NCBI RefSeq assembly: GCF_028751035.1 | Contig: NZ_CP063534.1 | Location: forward strand, 1 to 37,187 | DNA from: Helicobacter winghamensis ATCC BAA-430 | Lineage (GTDB): Bacteria > Campylobacterota > Campylobacteria > Campylobacterales > Helicobacteraceae | Reading direction: 5' to 3' | Length of the DNA stretch: 37,187 nt | Shown here: positions 1-8,426 of the stretch, in pieces | Numbering within the stretch: position 1 is the stretch's first letter | Layout: the number at the start of each line of letters is the position of its first letter | The notes under the pieces: model-generated | Told to the model about the DNA's origin: nothing | The model's database searches: none | The model's input: the letters and a program-made list of their open reading frames with translations, nothing else | Translations under genes and position numbers: made by a program

Positions 1-93
1 ATGAAAGATCTTTTTCAAACTCTGGGTCTAAGTATAGAACAAATTATTAATGCCATTAGACAAACAGGAACAAGCGATAAGATTGCTGAACTT
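1..93 (+). repeat. 168-bp direct repeat, copy A, second part (virB6 5' end)
   Basis: This continues the repeat that begins at 37113. On the circle, 37113-37187 plus 1-93 form one 168-bp block identical to 26595-26762. Identity stops after base 93: the sequence continues ATGG here and TAAG in the other copy. Confidence 0.95.
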
Positions 94-1008
94 ATGGTGT
101 TGTTTTCTATCATTATCACCCTAGTCATTATGTATAAAGGCTATGAGGTGTTAATGGGGAAAAGTCAAAGTCCTATTAGAGAGCTTACTTGGGATATAGC
201 AGGAAAGCTTTTAGTTATTACCTTTGCTTTAAATCTTGGAGGTTGGTTAGATTTAGTTATTGGTGCAATGGATGGAATTTATGAGTGGGCTGGTGGGGGA
301 GCACAAATGTATCAAAATCTAGATGAAATGTTTGCAAACACAGCACAACTTACAAACATAATTTGGGCTAAATCAAGTGGTATTGGAGGTGCTATTTTAG
401 CTATTGTAGCAATGCTACTTTGTTATATAGGATTTTGTATTGCTGTTATTCCAACACTCTCTATCTTAATTGTTACAACTTTTACACAAACCCTGCTTGT
501 AATTTCTGCTCCTATAGTATTTTGGCTTTTAATCTTTAAAGCTACTAGAAATGTCTTTACACAATGGATAGGGCTTTTATTATCAAATACTCTTGTGCTT
601 TTACTTGTTGGCTTGTTTTTAAAAACCTTTATGAATCAAATGTCATCTTGGATTAACTATTTTTCACAGGCAACCTACGCAGGAGACGATGTATTAGGAA
701 CAAGCATTTTCTATGTCATTGCTTCTTTGATACTAGTTATTATGATTTTTTCTGCAAAAATCTTTGCCGAAAAAGTTGCAAATGTATCAATGGAAGGTGC
801 TATGGGTGCAGCGATGAGTTCTGTTTTAAGTCCTGCTGGTCAATTAGCTATGAAACCTGCAGGTAAAGCTGCTGGAATGGCTATGAATTATGGCAAAGCT
901 GGTGGAAAATTAGCAACTAAAGGTGCTTTGGCTGTGGGTAAGGGTTTAGGTAAGGGTGGTTATAGTTTAGCTAAAAAAATGTATGAAAGGGCTAGAAATG
1001 AAGCGTAA
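1..1008 (+). CDS. virB6: VirB6 inner-membrane T4SS channel protein
   Basis: 335 aa polytopic membrane protein of the VirB6/TrbL family, a core inner-membrane component of the conjugation channel. Hydrophobic segments lie near residues 30-48, 65-82, 128-175, 192-215 and 233-253. They are followed by a Gly/Ala/Lys-rich hydrophilic C-terminal tail (about 270-335), as is common in VirB6 proteins. The start codon overlaps the virB5 stop (TAATG) across the window ends, so virB5 and virB6 are translationally coupled on the circle. The next gene, the virB7-like lipoprotein, starts inside its 3' end. The first 93 bases are duplicated at 26670-26762. Family from membrane topology and operon position; no catalytic motif is expected. 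Confidence 0.9.
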   Translation: MKDLFQTLGLSIEQIINAIRQTGTSDKIAELMVLFSIIITLVIMYKGYEVLMGKSQSPIRELTWDIAGKLLVITFALNLGGWLDLVIGAMDGIYEWAGGGAQMYQNLDEMFANTAQLTNIIWAKSSGIGGAILAIVAMLLCYIGFCIAVIPTLSILIVTTFTQTLLVISAPIVFWLLIFKATRNVFTQWIGLLLSNTLVLLLVGLFLKTFMNQMSSWINYFSQATYAGDDVLGTSIFYVIASLILVIMIFSAKIFAEKVANVSMEGAMGAAMSSVLSPAGQLAMKPAGKAAGMAMNYGKAGGKLATKGALAVGKGLGKGGYSLAKKMYERARNEA

Positions 1009-1171
1009 ATTTCAATTTGTTTTTATTTTGTTTTTTGGTGTTTTGATGTTGAGTGCTTGTAGTGCTAAACATCAGGGTAAATATGATGATTTTTTCAGCG
1101 ATAAAAAAGGTTGGATACCTGTTAATTCGCAAAATCAAGACTTAAATAAAGGTAATGCAAATGAAAAATGA
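998..1171 (+). CDS. virB7: VirB7-like lipoprotein
   Basis: 57 aa small lipoprotein between virB6 and virB8, the standard position of virB7, whose product stabilises VirB9 in the outer-membrane core complex. A short basic N-terminus is followed by a hydrophobic stretch and a lipobox LSAC, giving a predicted lipid-modified Cys. The rest is short and hydrophilic. I chose the ATG at 998 (MKRKFQF) because GAAAGG at 985-990 sits at a good distance. An in-frame ATG at 983 would add MKGLE and has no clear ribosome binding site. It overlaps the end of virB6 and the beginning of virB8. Family from size, lipobox and position. Confidence 0.8.
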   Translation: MKRKFQFVFILFFGVLMLSACSAKHQGKYDDFFSDKKGWIPVNSQNQDLNKGNANEK

Positions 1172-1823
1172 TTTTAATACAGCATTAGATTACGAAGCAA
1201 GTTTTAGATATTTGATAGAGCAAAGCAATAAAAGAGCGTGGCTTATCTCTTTTGTTGCAATCTTTATAGCCTCTCTTTCTCTTATTGCTGTTGTGTTATT
1301 AACACCTTTAAAAACCATAGAGCCTTATGTAATAAGAGTAGATAACACCACAGGTATGGTAGATATTTTAACTCTGCTTGATGAAAAAGAAATCACGCAA
1401 AATGAAGCATTGGATAAATACTTTATCTCTCAATACATTAAAGCTAGAGAGGGTTATTATTACGAGCTTTTAAACCAAGATTATTTGCTCACTCAATTAA
1501 TGAGTTCAGAAAATGTTGCAAATGAGTATAGGGCTTTGTATGAGGGAGATAATGCAAGAGACCAAGTTTTAAAAAACTCTAATGAAGTAAGCGTGCAAAT
1601 TTTAAGTGTTGTTTTAGGAGAAAGCAACGGAGTTAAAACTTCAACAATAAGAGCAAACATTACCACAAAAAATCTATCCAGTAGAGGGACATCACAAGCT
1701 ACAAAAGTCATCACCTTAAGTTATGACTACACGCTAGGAAAAGCTAGTGAAGAAAATAGATTATTAAATCCACTAGGATTTAAAGTTTTAACATACAGAA
1801 TTGATAATGAGGTAGAAAAATGA
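1161..1823 (+). CDS. virB8: VirB8 T4SS inner-membrane assembly factor
   Basis: About 220 aa bitopic inner-membrane protein. A single membrane segment (AWLISFVAIFIASLSLIAVV, about residues 27-47) follows a short cytoplasmic N-terminus. The periplasmic domain opens with the VirB8-type stretch P-x2-Y-V-I-R-V-D-x2-T-G. VirB8 nucleates the periplasmic part of the channel and contacts VirB9 and VirB10. The start at 1161 is preferred because AAAGG at 1148-1152 is 8 nt away; an in-frame ATG at 1155 is only 2 nt away. The stop overlaps the virB9 start. Confidence 0.92.
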   Translation: MKNDFNTALDYEASFRYLIEQSNKRAWLISFVAIFIASLSLIAVVLLTPLKTIEPYVIRVDNTTGMVDILTLLDEKEITQNEALDKYFISQYIKAREGYYYELLNQDYLLTQLMSSENVANEYRALYEGDNARDQVLKNSNEVSVQILSVVLGESNGVKTSTIRANITTKNLSSRGTSQATKVITLSYDYTLGKASEENRLLNPLGFKVLTYRIDNEVEK

Positions 1824-2707
1824 AAAAGATAATTTTAGCAAGTTTATTATTAGGTAATTTCGTTTGGGCTTTGAATGTCCCAAAAACTTCTACATTTGAT
1901 AAAAGAATCGCTTATGCAGTCTATAATGCCGATGATGTTTTTCAAATTAATTCTAAAAATGGCTATGTAAGTGTTTTGGAATTTGGTATTGATGAAAGAA
2001 TTATCAATACTGCTACAGGATTTGCTGAAGGTTGGGACTTAACTCAAAAAGACAATTTATTATTTATCAAACCTAAAGCTTACAAAACGCAATTAGTTCA
2101 TCAAGATGAAAATAACACAGCAGAACAACAAAGCTCACAAGAATTTGTTGTAGATCCTAATCCTTATGATTGGAAAACAAATCTAATTGTCATCACAAAT
2201 TTAAATACCTATGTATTTGATTTAAAATTAGTCGCTAATAATAAAAATACAACTTATAAACTTAGCTTCTCCTATCCTCAAAAAGATTTACAAGCAACCA
2301 AAGAATTATTAGAAGCTGTGGAACAAGAAAATATACGCACGGATTTAGATAAAAATACCATTCCTAGAAATTGGGATTTTTATATGAAAGTCAATAAAGG
2401 CAGTGAGGATATAAGTCCAAATTTTGCGTATGATGATGGTGTTTTTACCTATTTAGGTTTTGATAATACTAAAACCTTTCCTGCTGTTTTTATGTATGAA
2501 AATGGCAAAGAAAGCATTTTAAACACTCATATTAAAAAAGACGGCAACTATGAAGTTTTAGTGATACAAAAAACCACAAAACAAATTTTATTAAGAAGTG
2601 GGGATAAGGTCGTAGGAATTTTTAATCGTGGATACGCAAAAAATCCTTTGAGAAAAACAAGAGAAACTTCTAATGAAAATATTCAAAGAGAAATTAATAA
2701 AAAATAA
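1820..2707 (+). CDS. virB9: VirB9 outer-membrane core component
   Basis: 295 aa secreted protein of the VirB9/TraO/CagX family, forming the outer-membrane ring of the T4SS with VirB7 and VirB10. A signal peptide (MKKIILASLLLGNFVWA) is visible. The N-terminal domain carries the family pattern D-x-R-I-x-Y-A-V-Y-x2-D-x-V-F-x-I and, further on, V-L-E-F-G-I-D-E-R-I. The C-terminal domain (about 190-280) contains P-R-N-W-D-F-Y and a conserved stretch ending V-V-G-I-F-N-R-G-Y, typical of the domain that binds VirB7 and VirB10. The ATG overlaps the virB8 stop by 4 bases. Confidence 0.92.
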   Translation: MKKIILASLLLGNFVWALNVPKTSTFDKRIAYAVYNADDVFQINSKNGYVSVLEFGIDERIINTATGFAEGWDLTQKDNLLFIKPKAYKTQLVHQDENNTAEQQSSQEFVVDPNPYDWKTNLIVITNLNTYVFDLKLVANNKNTTYKLSFSYPQKDLQATKELLEAVEQENIRTDLDKNTIPRNWDFYMKVNKGSEDISPNFAYDDGVFTYLGFDNTKTFPAVFMYENGKESILNTHIKKDGNYEVLVIQKTTKQILLRSGDKVVGIFNRGYAKNPLRKTRETSNENIQREINKK

Positions 2708-2717
2708 GGGGTAAATT

Positions 2718-3887
2718 ATGCAAAATAAAGAGCAAGATAGCTTAGAAAATGACTTTGATAGCCACACAAGCGAATTGAGTGAGCAAAAAAATCATCTCAA
2801 AAAGATACAAGCTTATACAATCTTTGCTATTGGCGGTTTATTGCTCATCATTTTAATTGTTTATTTCTTAAAATCATTTTCATCAAATAATCAAAGTGTT
2901 GAAGAAACACCAAAGGAAGAAAATAAAGATTTAGCTCAAAGCGTTAAGGCTAAAGAATTTGTTCCACCTCCTCCACAAAAGACATTTGACGAGCTTATCG
3001 CTAACACACCACAACAAGAACAGCCTTTAATGCTTGAGCCAAAACCTCCAAAGCCTAGAATTGTAAAAGGTGCAGGAGTTACGGTCATTGCTTCAACTAA
3101 TAGCGGAGGATTTGAGGGAGGCAATGCTGGCAATAACAGAGAGTTTGGAGAAAAACCAAATACCTTATTTGAATTTGGGCAAAATGGAGCTTTACAAAAT
3201 TCTAATAATTTGCAAGGTGGAGGAGAATTTACAGGTGAAGTTTTCACTCCTACAATTGCTAAAGTGAGTGAGTTTGACCAAAATCTTCTTTTGTCTAAAG
3301 GAACTTATATTGGCTGTGCTTTAAAAACAAGGCTTGTTAGCTCTATTAAAGGAGGAATTGCTTGTATAGTATCTAATGATGTTTATTCTGCAAATGGCAA
3401 CACACTTTTAATTGAAAAAGGTAGCACTATCACAGGAACATTTAATGCGGGTCAAATGGATGATGGTATGGATAGACTTTTTGTTATTTGGCAAGAAATT
3501 AGAACACCTAATAATATTATTATTCCTGTATATTCTGGAGCTACTGATGAGCTAGGTGCTAGTGGAATGCAAGGCTGGGTGGATCATCACTATTTAAAAC
3601 GATTTGGTTCTGCCATTTTACTTTCAATGATTGATGATGGTATGGCAATACTAGCTGACCAATTAAGCAAAAACAATAAAAATGGCAATAACTACTACAA
3701 TTATAGTGAGAATACAAGGGAAAATGTCGGTGAAATCGCTAACACTGCTTTAGAAAAAATGATTGATATTAAGCCTACTCTTTATAAAAATCACGGCGAT
3801 TTAGTTGGCGTTTATGTCAATAGAGATATTGATTTTTCAAAGGTTTATAAACTTACAAGGAAAAAGAATGTCAATCACCTTAGATAA
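2718..3887 (+). CDS. virB10: VirB10 energy-sensing T4SS scaffold
   Basis: 389 aa TrbI/VirB10 protein spanning both membranes. It has a hydrophilic cytoplasmic N-terminus, one membrane segment (about residues 35-52), a Pro-rich periplasmic region (about 75-115, with VPPPPQ and KPPKPR), then the C-terminal beta-barrel domain (about 175-375), which includes the typical S-K-G-T-Y-I-G-C-A-L-K-T-R entry and G-W-V-D-H-H-Y. In this family VirB10 transmits ATPase activity to the outer-membrane pore. A ribosome binding site (AAGGGG) precedes the start. The 3' end overlaps virB11. Confidence 0.93.
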   Translation: MQNKEQDSLENDFDSHTSELSEQKNHLKKIQAYTIFAIGGLLLIILIVYFLKSFSSNNQSVEETPKEENKDLAQSVKAKEFVPPPPQKTFDELIANTPQQEQPLMLEPKPPKPRIVKGAGVTVIASTNSGGFEGGNAGNNREFGEKPNTLFEFGQNGALQNSNNLQGGGEFTGEVFTPTIAKVSEFDQNLLLSKGTYIGCALKTRLVSSIKGGIACIVSNDVYSANGNTLLIEKGSTITGTFNAGQMDDGMDRLFVIWQEIRTPNNIIIPVYSGATDELGASGMQGWVDHHYLKRFGSAILLSMIDDGMAILADQLSKNNKNGNNYYNYSENTRENVGEIANTALEKMIDIKPTLYKNHGDLVGVYVNRDIDFSKVYKLTRKKNVNHLR

Positions 3888-4875
3888 ATACACAAATCAA
3901 TACTTTGGAGAATTCTTAAAAGATGACTCCATTAATGAAATTTGTTACAACGGCGATGATAAAGTATGGCTACAAAATTCTAAAGGATTATGGGAAGCTA
4001 TACCTAGTAAGCTTGACTTTGAAAAAGCTGGACATTTTGCAACTGCGGCTGCTGCTTTTAAAAAAGACAAAATAGATGTTTCTCGTCCTATTCTTAGTTG
4101 TATTTTAGTAGGTGGGGAGCGTATGCAAATCGTTATCCCACCTGCTACTAAAAGTGAACATATTTCAATCACCATTAGAAAACCTAGCAAAACTCGCTTT
4201 AAAATGCAAAATCATATTGAAAGCGGACTTTTTGAGGATTTAAATCCTAATGATACAAACACCATCAAGCCTAGCGATGCAGAACTCATTAAGCTTTATA
4301 AAGAAAAAGATTATCAAAGTTTCATCTCTAAGGCTGTAAGCTATGGTAAAAACATTATTATTGCTGGGGAAACAGGAAGTGGAAAAACTACTTTTATGAA
4401 AACGCTAATTGATTTTATTAGCCTTGATGATAGGATTATTACGATTGAAGATGTGGAAGAAATCAAATTTTACGAACATAAAAACTTCGTGCAATTATTT
4501 TATCCAAGTGAAGCAAAAAGCACGGATTTTTTAAATTCTGCAACGCTTTTAAAGTCCTGCTTAAGAATGAAACCTGATAGGATTTTATTAGCAGAGCTTA
4601 GAGGTGCTGAAACTTATGATTTTATCAATGTTTTAGCAAGTGGTCACGGAGGGAGTATCACAAGTTGCCACGCAGGAAGCCCTGAAGAAACATTTACACG
4701 ACTTGCCTTAATGACTTTACAAAACCCACAAGGTCAATGTGTGCCTTTTGAAATTATCCAAAAAACACTGAAAGATTTGATTGATATTGTCGTTCATATC
4801 CACGCCCATCACGGAAAAAGGCGTATTAGTGGAATTTATTTTAAAGAGATAGAAAAAGAGGAAAGTAATGAATAA
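3868..4875 (+). CDS. virB11: VirB11 traffic ATPase
   Basis: 335 aa hexameric secretion ATPase of the VirB11/GspE family at the cytoplasmic base of the channel. Walker A GETGSGKT is at residues 167-174. An Asp box is visible (IITIEDVEEIKF), then the Walker B/His box region with R-M-K-P-D-R-I-L-L-A-E-L-R-G and G-H-G-G-S-I-T-S-C-H-A-G. I chose the ATG at 3868 (MSITLDKY), preceded by AAGGAAAAAGA, rather than the in-frame ATG at 3805 that would add a virB10-overlapping extension with no family character. The last 8 bases overlap the next gene. Confidence 0.93.
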   Translation: MSITLDKYTNQYFGEFLKDDSINEICYNGDDKVWLQNSKGLWEAIPSKLDFEKAGHFATAAAAFKKDKIDVSRPILSCILVGGERMQIVIPPATKSEHISITIRKPSKTRFKMQNHIESGLFEDLNPNDTNTIKPSDAELIKLYKEKDYQSFISKAVSYGKNIIIAGETGSGKTTFMKTLIDFISLDDRIITIEDVEEIKFYEHKNFVQLFYPSEAKSTDFLNSATLLKSCLRMKPDRILLAELRGAETYDFINVLASGHGGSITSCHAGSPEETFTRLALMTLQNPQGQCVPFEIIQKTLKDLIDIVVHIHAHHGKRRISGIYFKEIEKEESNE

Positions 4876-5452
4876 AGAAAAACGAGGCATTTATAATGTA
4901 AGTTTTAATGAAAAAAACTCAACTCCTATTAATGCAGAGCTTGAAGCTATTGAAAATGCCATTATAGATTATGTCGTGCATTATGTTAAGGGTTGGCACA
5001 ATGAAAGAAGAGATAAGGGTAGAGGTGCAGAGCATATTAGACTTCACTTAGAAAAAGGTAGTGAGGGAGAAATTAGCTTAGAAGAATTATTAAATCTTGG
5101 CAACTCCATAAGAGAATATTTAAAAATATTTAAAGAACCCTATAAAGATAGTAACGATGCTAGAGTTTATGAATGGGAAAATAATGAAAGTGTGCGTTTT
5201 AGAATTGTAACGGACACAAATTATAAACTAATCAAAGGGGAGGGTCACTCGAATACGCCACTATCCCCCTCTGATGAGATAATTATAACCTTTTACTCTG
5301 ATAGAAATCTTAATAAACAAATGGAATTTAAAAATCCTAAAGTAGCAAAATACTATGCAAATCAAACAAAAAATTTTAAATCAAAATTAACAGAATTTAA
5401 CACCAAAAATAATGCAAACAAAACTATCAAAAATAAAGACTTGGAGAAATAA
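4868..5452 (+). CDS. Putative PBECR/barnase-like nuclease, candidate T4SS cargo
   Basis: 194 aa soluble protein between virB11 and virD4. Residues about 45-165 (GAEHIRLHLEKG, then E-E-L-L-x2-G, ARVYEW, VRFRIVTD and IIITFYSDRNL) resemble the BECR-fold (barnase/EndoU/ColicinE5/RelE) nuclease domains found in polyvalent proteins of phages and conjugative elements. His in AEHIR and Thr/Ser in ITFYS would be the catalytic candidates. The C-terminal tail, F-K-S-K-L-x-E-F-N-T-K-N followed by a Lys-rich end, is nearly the same as in the genes at 33738 and 35080. No signal peptide or membrane segment. Family assignment is by eye and moderate; delivery through the T4SS is inference. Confidence 0.5.
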   Translation: MNKEKRGIYNVSFNEKNSTPINAELEAIENAIIDYVVHYVKGWHNERRDKGRGAEHIRLHLEKGSEGEISLEELLNLGNSIREYLKIFKEPYKDSNDARVYEWENNESVRFRIVTDTNYKLIKGEGHSNTPLSPSDEIIITFYSDRNLNKQMEFKNPKVAKYYANQTKNFKSKLTEFNTKNNANKTIKNKDLEK

Positions 5453-7264
5453 ATGCAAAACAATAAAAGCCTTCAAATTATTTTTCTTATTCTAGTAGGT
5501 TTCATTTTTACCTATTTACTAACTCCTATTGTTTTCTTTGTTTTGAACAAAGTAAAAATAATGAAAGCGATTGAAATCTATAACATTAACTTCACTTTAC
5601 AGGCAGTCGCTAATCATTATCCAAAAATATGGCTTTCTTTGGGTATCACTTTCGCATTTTGCTTGTTTGCTTTGACTCTTTTGGTGTTTTCCTTAAAAAC
5701 CAAAAAATCTCAATTTGGCGAAGCTAGATTTGCTAATTTTAATGAAATTAAAAAAATGAATTTATTTGGGGATAAGGGCATTATTATTGGAAAATATAAA
5801 GGAAGATTATTAAGATTTGGCGGTCAGCAATTTGTTGCTTTAGGAGCTCCTACAAGAAGTGGTAAGGGTGTGGGTATTGTAATACCAAATTTATTAGAAT
5901 GGCAAGAAAGTGCTGTGGTGCAAGATATTAAGCAAGAATGCTTTGATTACACTAGCAAATATAGAAAAGAAATCTTAGGACAAGAAGTTTATCTTTTTAA
6001 TCCATTTTCAAGACAAACACATCGCTACAATCCTTTAACCTACATTGATATGAATGATAAAGAGCATTGCGATAGTCAATTAATGGATTTAGGCAATATC
6101 CTTTATCCGCTTGATGGGGATTCTACTTCAAAATTTTTCAATGGATTGGCTCAAAATCTATTCATAGGACTTTGTTATTTATGGCGTGATTTGCAACTTA
6201 GTAACAATGGAAAAGATTTTCAAAAAGCTTTTAATGTTGATGTGGGAGAATTTAATTTTTACAATATCTTGCAACTCTCAAAAGGTTTAACTCTTAAAAA
6301 TGAGGAAAATAATATTAGAGGTTTTGATGATACATACAATTTTTTAGTCTATTGTGAAATTTTAGATGAAGCTACCATAAGACGCTTAGAAACTTATTTT
6401 AATATCAGCTCAGACGCAACTAAATCGGGCGTAATGAGTTCTTTTAATGCTCCTCTTGTGCCATTTGAAAGTGAAACTCTAAGATTAAGCACAGAAACAA
6501 GTGATTTTGATTTAAGAGATTTACGCAAAAAGAAAATGACAATTTATATAGGAATTACGCCTGATCAATTAGCAAATGCTGGATTTATTTTAAATATATT
6601 TTGGTCGCAACTTATTCTACTAAATACTAAAGAATTACCACAAAGCAATAAAGAATTAAAATACACCTGCTTAATGGTTATGGACGAATTTACTGCACCT
6701 GGTAGAATTCCTATCTATCAATCTGCTGTAAGCTTTATGGCTGGATATTGGCTACGCTCTTTAATGATTTATCAATCTAACTCGCAACTTGAAACGCAAC
6801 AGCCTTTAGGTTATGGAAAAGAAGGAGCTAAAACACTTTTAACAAATCACGCTTGTCAAATTTTTTATGCACCAAGAGAGCAAGAAGACGCAGAGGCTAT
6901 TTCTAGGATTTTAGGAAATACCACTTTTAAAACAAGCTCAAGAAGTATTAATACAAGTGGTAATGGTGGTGGCTCAAGAAGTATTAGTGAAGCAAGTAGA
7001 GCTTTAATGTTACCGCAAGAGCTAAGAGAAATGGCTTTTGAAAACGAGTTGATTACTATTGATAGTGGCAAACCTATCTTATGCAATAAAGCATTTTATT
7101 ATTCAGATTCTTATTTTATGGATAAATTTAAAGCTGTTTCAAAAAGCTTATCAACAATAAGAAAAATTCCAACAAGAGAACAATTAGAAAATGCAATCTT
7201 AAAAGGAGAATGCAAAATAAAAATTCAAATCATAGGAGAAAACAATGAAAAAAATGTCGCTTAG
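5453..7264 (+). CDS. virD4: VirD4/TraG type IV coupling protein
   Basis: 603 aa coupling ATPase that brings the relaxosome and protein substrates to the T4SS. Two N-terminal membrane segments (about residues 9-32 and 58-82) precede the nucleotide-binding domain. Walker A GAPTRSGKGVG is at about 131-141. Walker B with D411-E412 lies in LMVMDEF. QDIKQE after Walker A and a Q-I-F-Y-A-P-R-E-Q-E-D-A-E stretch near the C-terminus are typical of TraG/VirD4. A good ribosome binding site (TTGGAG) lies upstream. The gene directly follows a candidate cargo gene, and its 3' end overlaps the next lipoprotein gene. Confidence 0.95.
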   Translation: MQNNKSLQIIFLILVGFIFTYLLTPIVFFVLNKVKIMKAIEIYNINFTLQAVANHYPKIWLSLGITFAFCLFALTLLVFSLKTKKSQFGEARFANFNEIKKMNLFGDKGIIIGKYKGRLLRFGGQQFVALGAPTRSGKGVGIVIPNLLEWQESAVVQDIKQECFDYTSKYRKEILGQEVYLFNPFSRQTHRYNPLTYIDMNDKEHCDSQLMDLGNILYPLDGDSTSKFFNGLAQNLFIGLCYLWRDLQLSNNGKDFQKAFNVDVGEFNFYNILQLSKGLTLKNEENNIRGFDDTYNFLVYCEILDEATIRRLETYFNISSDATKSGVMSSFNAPLVPFESETLRLSTETSDFDLRDLRKKKMTIYIGITPDQLANAGFILNIFWSQLILLNTKELPQSNKELKYTCLMVMDEFTAPGRIPIYQSAVSFMAGYWLRSLMIYQSNSQLETQQPLGYGKEGAKTLLTNHACQIFYAPREQEDAEAISRILGNTTFKTSSRSINTSGNGGGSRSISEASRALMLPQELREMAFENELITIDSGKPILCNKAFYYSDSYFMDKFKAVSKSLSTIRKIPTREQLENAILKGECKIKIQIIGENNEKNVA

Positions 7265-7673
7265 TTTAGCTGTAATTGCTTCATTAGTAGTTGGGTGTTC
7301 TGCCCCACAACCAAAAAAATTAGATAATGGTTCTATTTTAACTATTAACACTTCCATTTTGGAAAAACAATATAACTTTGTTCCAAAAGATAGCTTTTTA
7401 AGCTCACAAAATTGGACTTATCAAATCATCGCTGAAAAGAAATCAGAAAAAGATGACTTTATCAAAAATGAGCTTATAACGAAAACTTTTTTATTAGCTC
7501 ACAATGCTAGTAGAATGATTTTAGTCGGTAGAGAAGATTTGATACAAGCCTACAAGGAATATTTTATCAAAAATCAAGTCATTATCCCTATTGAATTACA
7601 GCCTATCAATCCTTATGAAGAGGATTACAACAAGGTTAGTATTTTATTTTTTAACAAAATTAAAGGAGAGTAA
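7245..7673 (+). CDS. Cag12-like T4SS lipoprotein
   Basis: 142 aa predicted lipoprotein: signal peptide MKKMSLSLAVIASLVVGC with lipobox VVGC. The mature part is about 120 residues with no further membrane segment. The arrangement and sequence style resemble the Cag12 (Cag pathogenicity island protein) lipoprotein family found in Campylobacter T4SS plasmids. It is a second small lipoprotein besides the VirB7-like one and may sit in the outer-membrane complex. It overlaps virD4 by 20 bases, with AGGAGA upstream of the ATG. The family name is recalled, not demonstrated. Confidence 0.6.
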   Translation: MKKMSLSLAVIASLVVGCSAPQPKKLDNGSILTINTSILEKQYNFVPKDSFLSSQNWTYQIIAEKKSEKDDFIKNELITKTFLLAHNASRMILVGREDLIQAYKEYFIKNQVIIPIELQPINPYEEDYNKVSILFFNKIKGE

Positions 7674-7676
7674 AAA

Positions 7677-8426
7677 ATGAAAAAAGTTCTTTTATCTATT
7701 TTAGCTTTTGGTGTTGTATCCTCTAATGCAATAGAATTAGAAATGCTAACAGGAGATACTAGATTAGCGTGCGAGGCAATGCTTTGTCTAGCAAGTCCTA
7801 CTCAACCAGCAGAATGTAGTGCCTCTTTAGCAAGATATTTTAGCATACATTTTAAAAAGCCGTGGAAAACTATTAATGCTAGAAAAGCTTTTTTAAATCT
7901 TTGCCCCATAGGAGATGCAGATAGTGAAATGCTTAAATATAAAAACGAAATTTTAGCGAACCTAGATGGAGCTTGTAGCGTAGAAGCGTTGAATCAGCGT
8001 ATCGAAAAAACCTTATTGAGAGTTGAACAATTTTGCGAGAGTAGTGGAGCTGGAGATGGCACTTCGTGTAAAAATGTAAATATTTATGGCTTTAGAATCA
8101 ATCCACAATTAACAAATTCTTGCAGATTGCTATCTTCATCAAAATATACAGATTATCACTTAAAATACACTTGCAACAATAAATTTTACGAACAAGAAGA
8201 ATGGCAAAGAGGCTATGAATTAAAGGAAATCTCGCAAGAAATTTACAATGCCTTACCTGTATCGCAAAGAGAGCAAGGAGAAAAATTAACAGAAATTAGC
8301 AGATATGAATTTATAAAATTGCCTCAAAATCAAAGAAAACAAATTGGGTTTAAATATTACAAAATTAATATTGCTTATTATCAAAAAATGGCTATCAAAA
8401 AAGAATGTTGGGTTAATGAGAAATAA
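7677..8426 (+). CDS. TrbM/KikA-like periplasmic transfer protein
   Basis: 249 aa Cys-rich secreted protein with signal peptide MKKVLLSILAFGVVSSNA. After it comes the TrbM/KikA/MpfK-type start GDTRLACEAMLCLAS, then E-C-x-A-S-L-x-R-Y-F-S-I and A-F-L-N-L-C-P. Many Cys suggest disulfides in the periplasm. TrbM proteins are accessory mating-pair factors in IncP and related systems. The C-terminal 90 residues are hydrophilic and not recognised. The stop overlaps the following ATG (TAATG). Confidence 0.7.
   Translation: MKKVLLSILAFGVVSSNAIELEMLTGDTRLACEAMLCLASPTQPAECSASLARYFSIHFKKPWKTINARKAFLNLCPIGDADSEMLKYKNEILANLDGACSVEALNQRIEKTLLRVEQFCESSGAGDGTSCKNVNIYGFRINPQLTNSCRLLSSSKYTDYHLKYTCNNKFYEQEEWQRGYELKEISQEIYNALPVSQREQGEKLTEISRYEFIKLPQNQRKQIGFKYYKINIAYYQKMAIKKECWVNEK

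Noticed and set aside
3070-3267. 65-codon ORF in another frame of virB10
   Set aside because: No ribosome binding site and no protein-like pattern, unlike the two overprinted genes reported; a chance frame over a Gly-rich region.
3805-3867. Upstream start for virB11
   Set aside because: Lies within virB10, without a ribosome binding site; the ATG at 3868 gives the normal VirB11 N-terminus.
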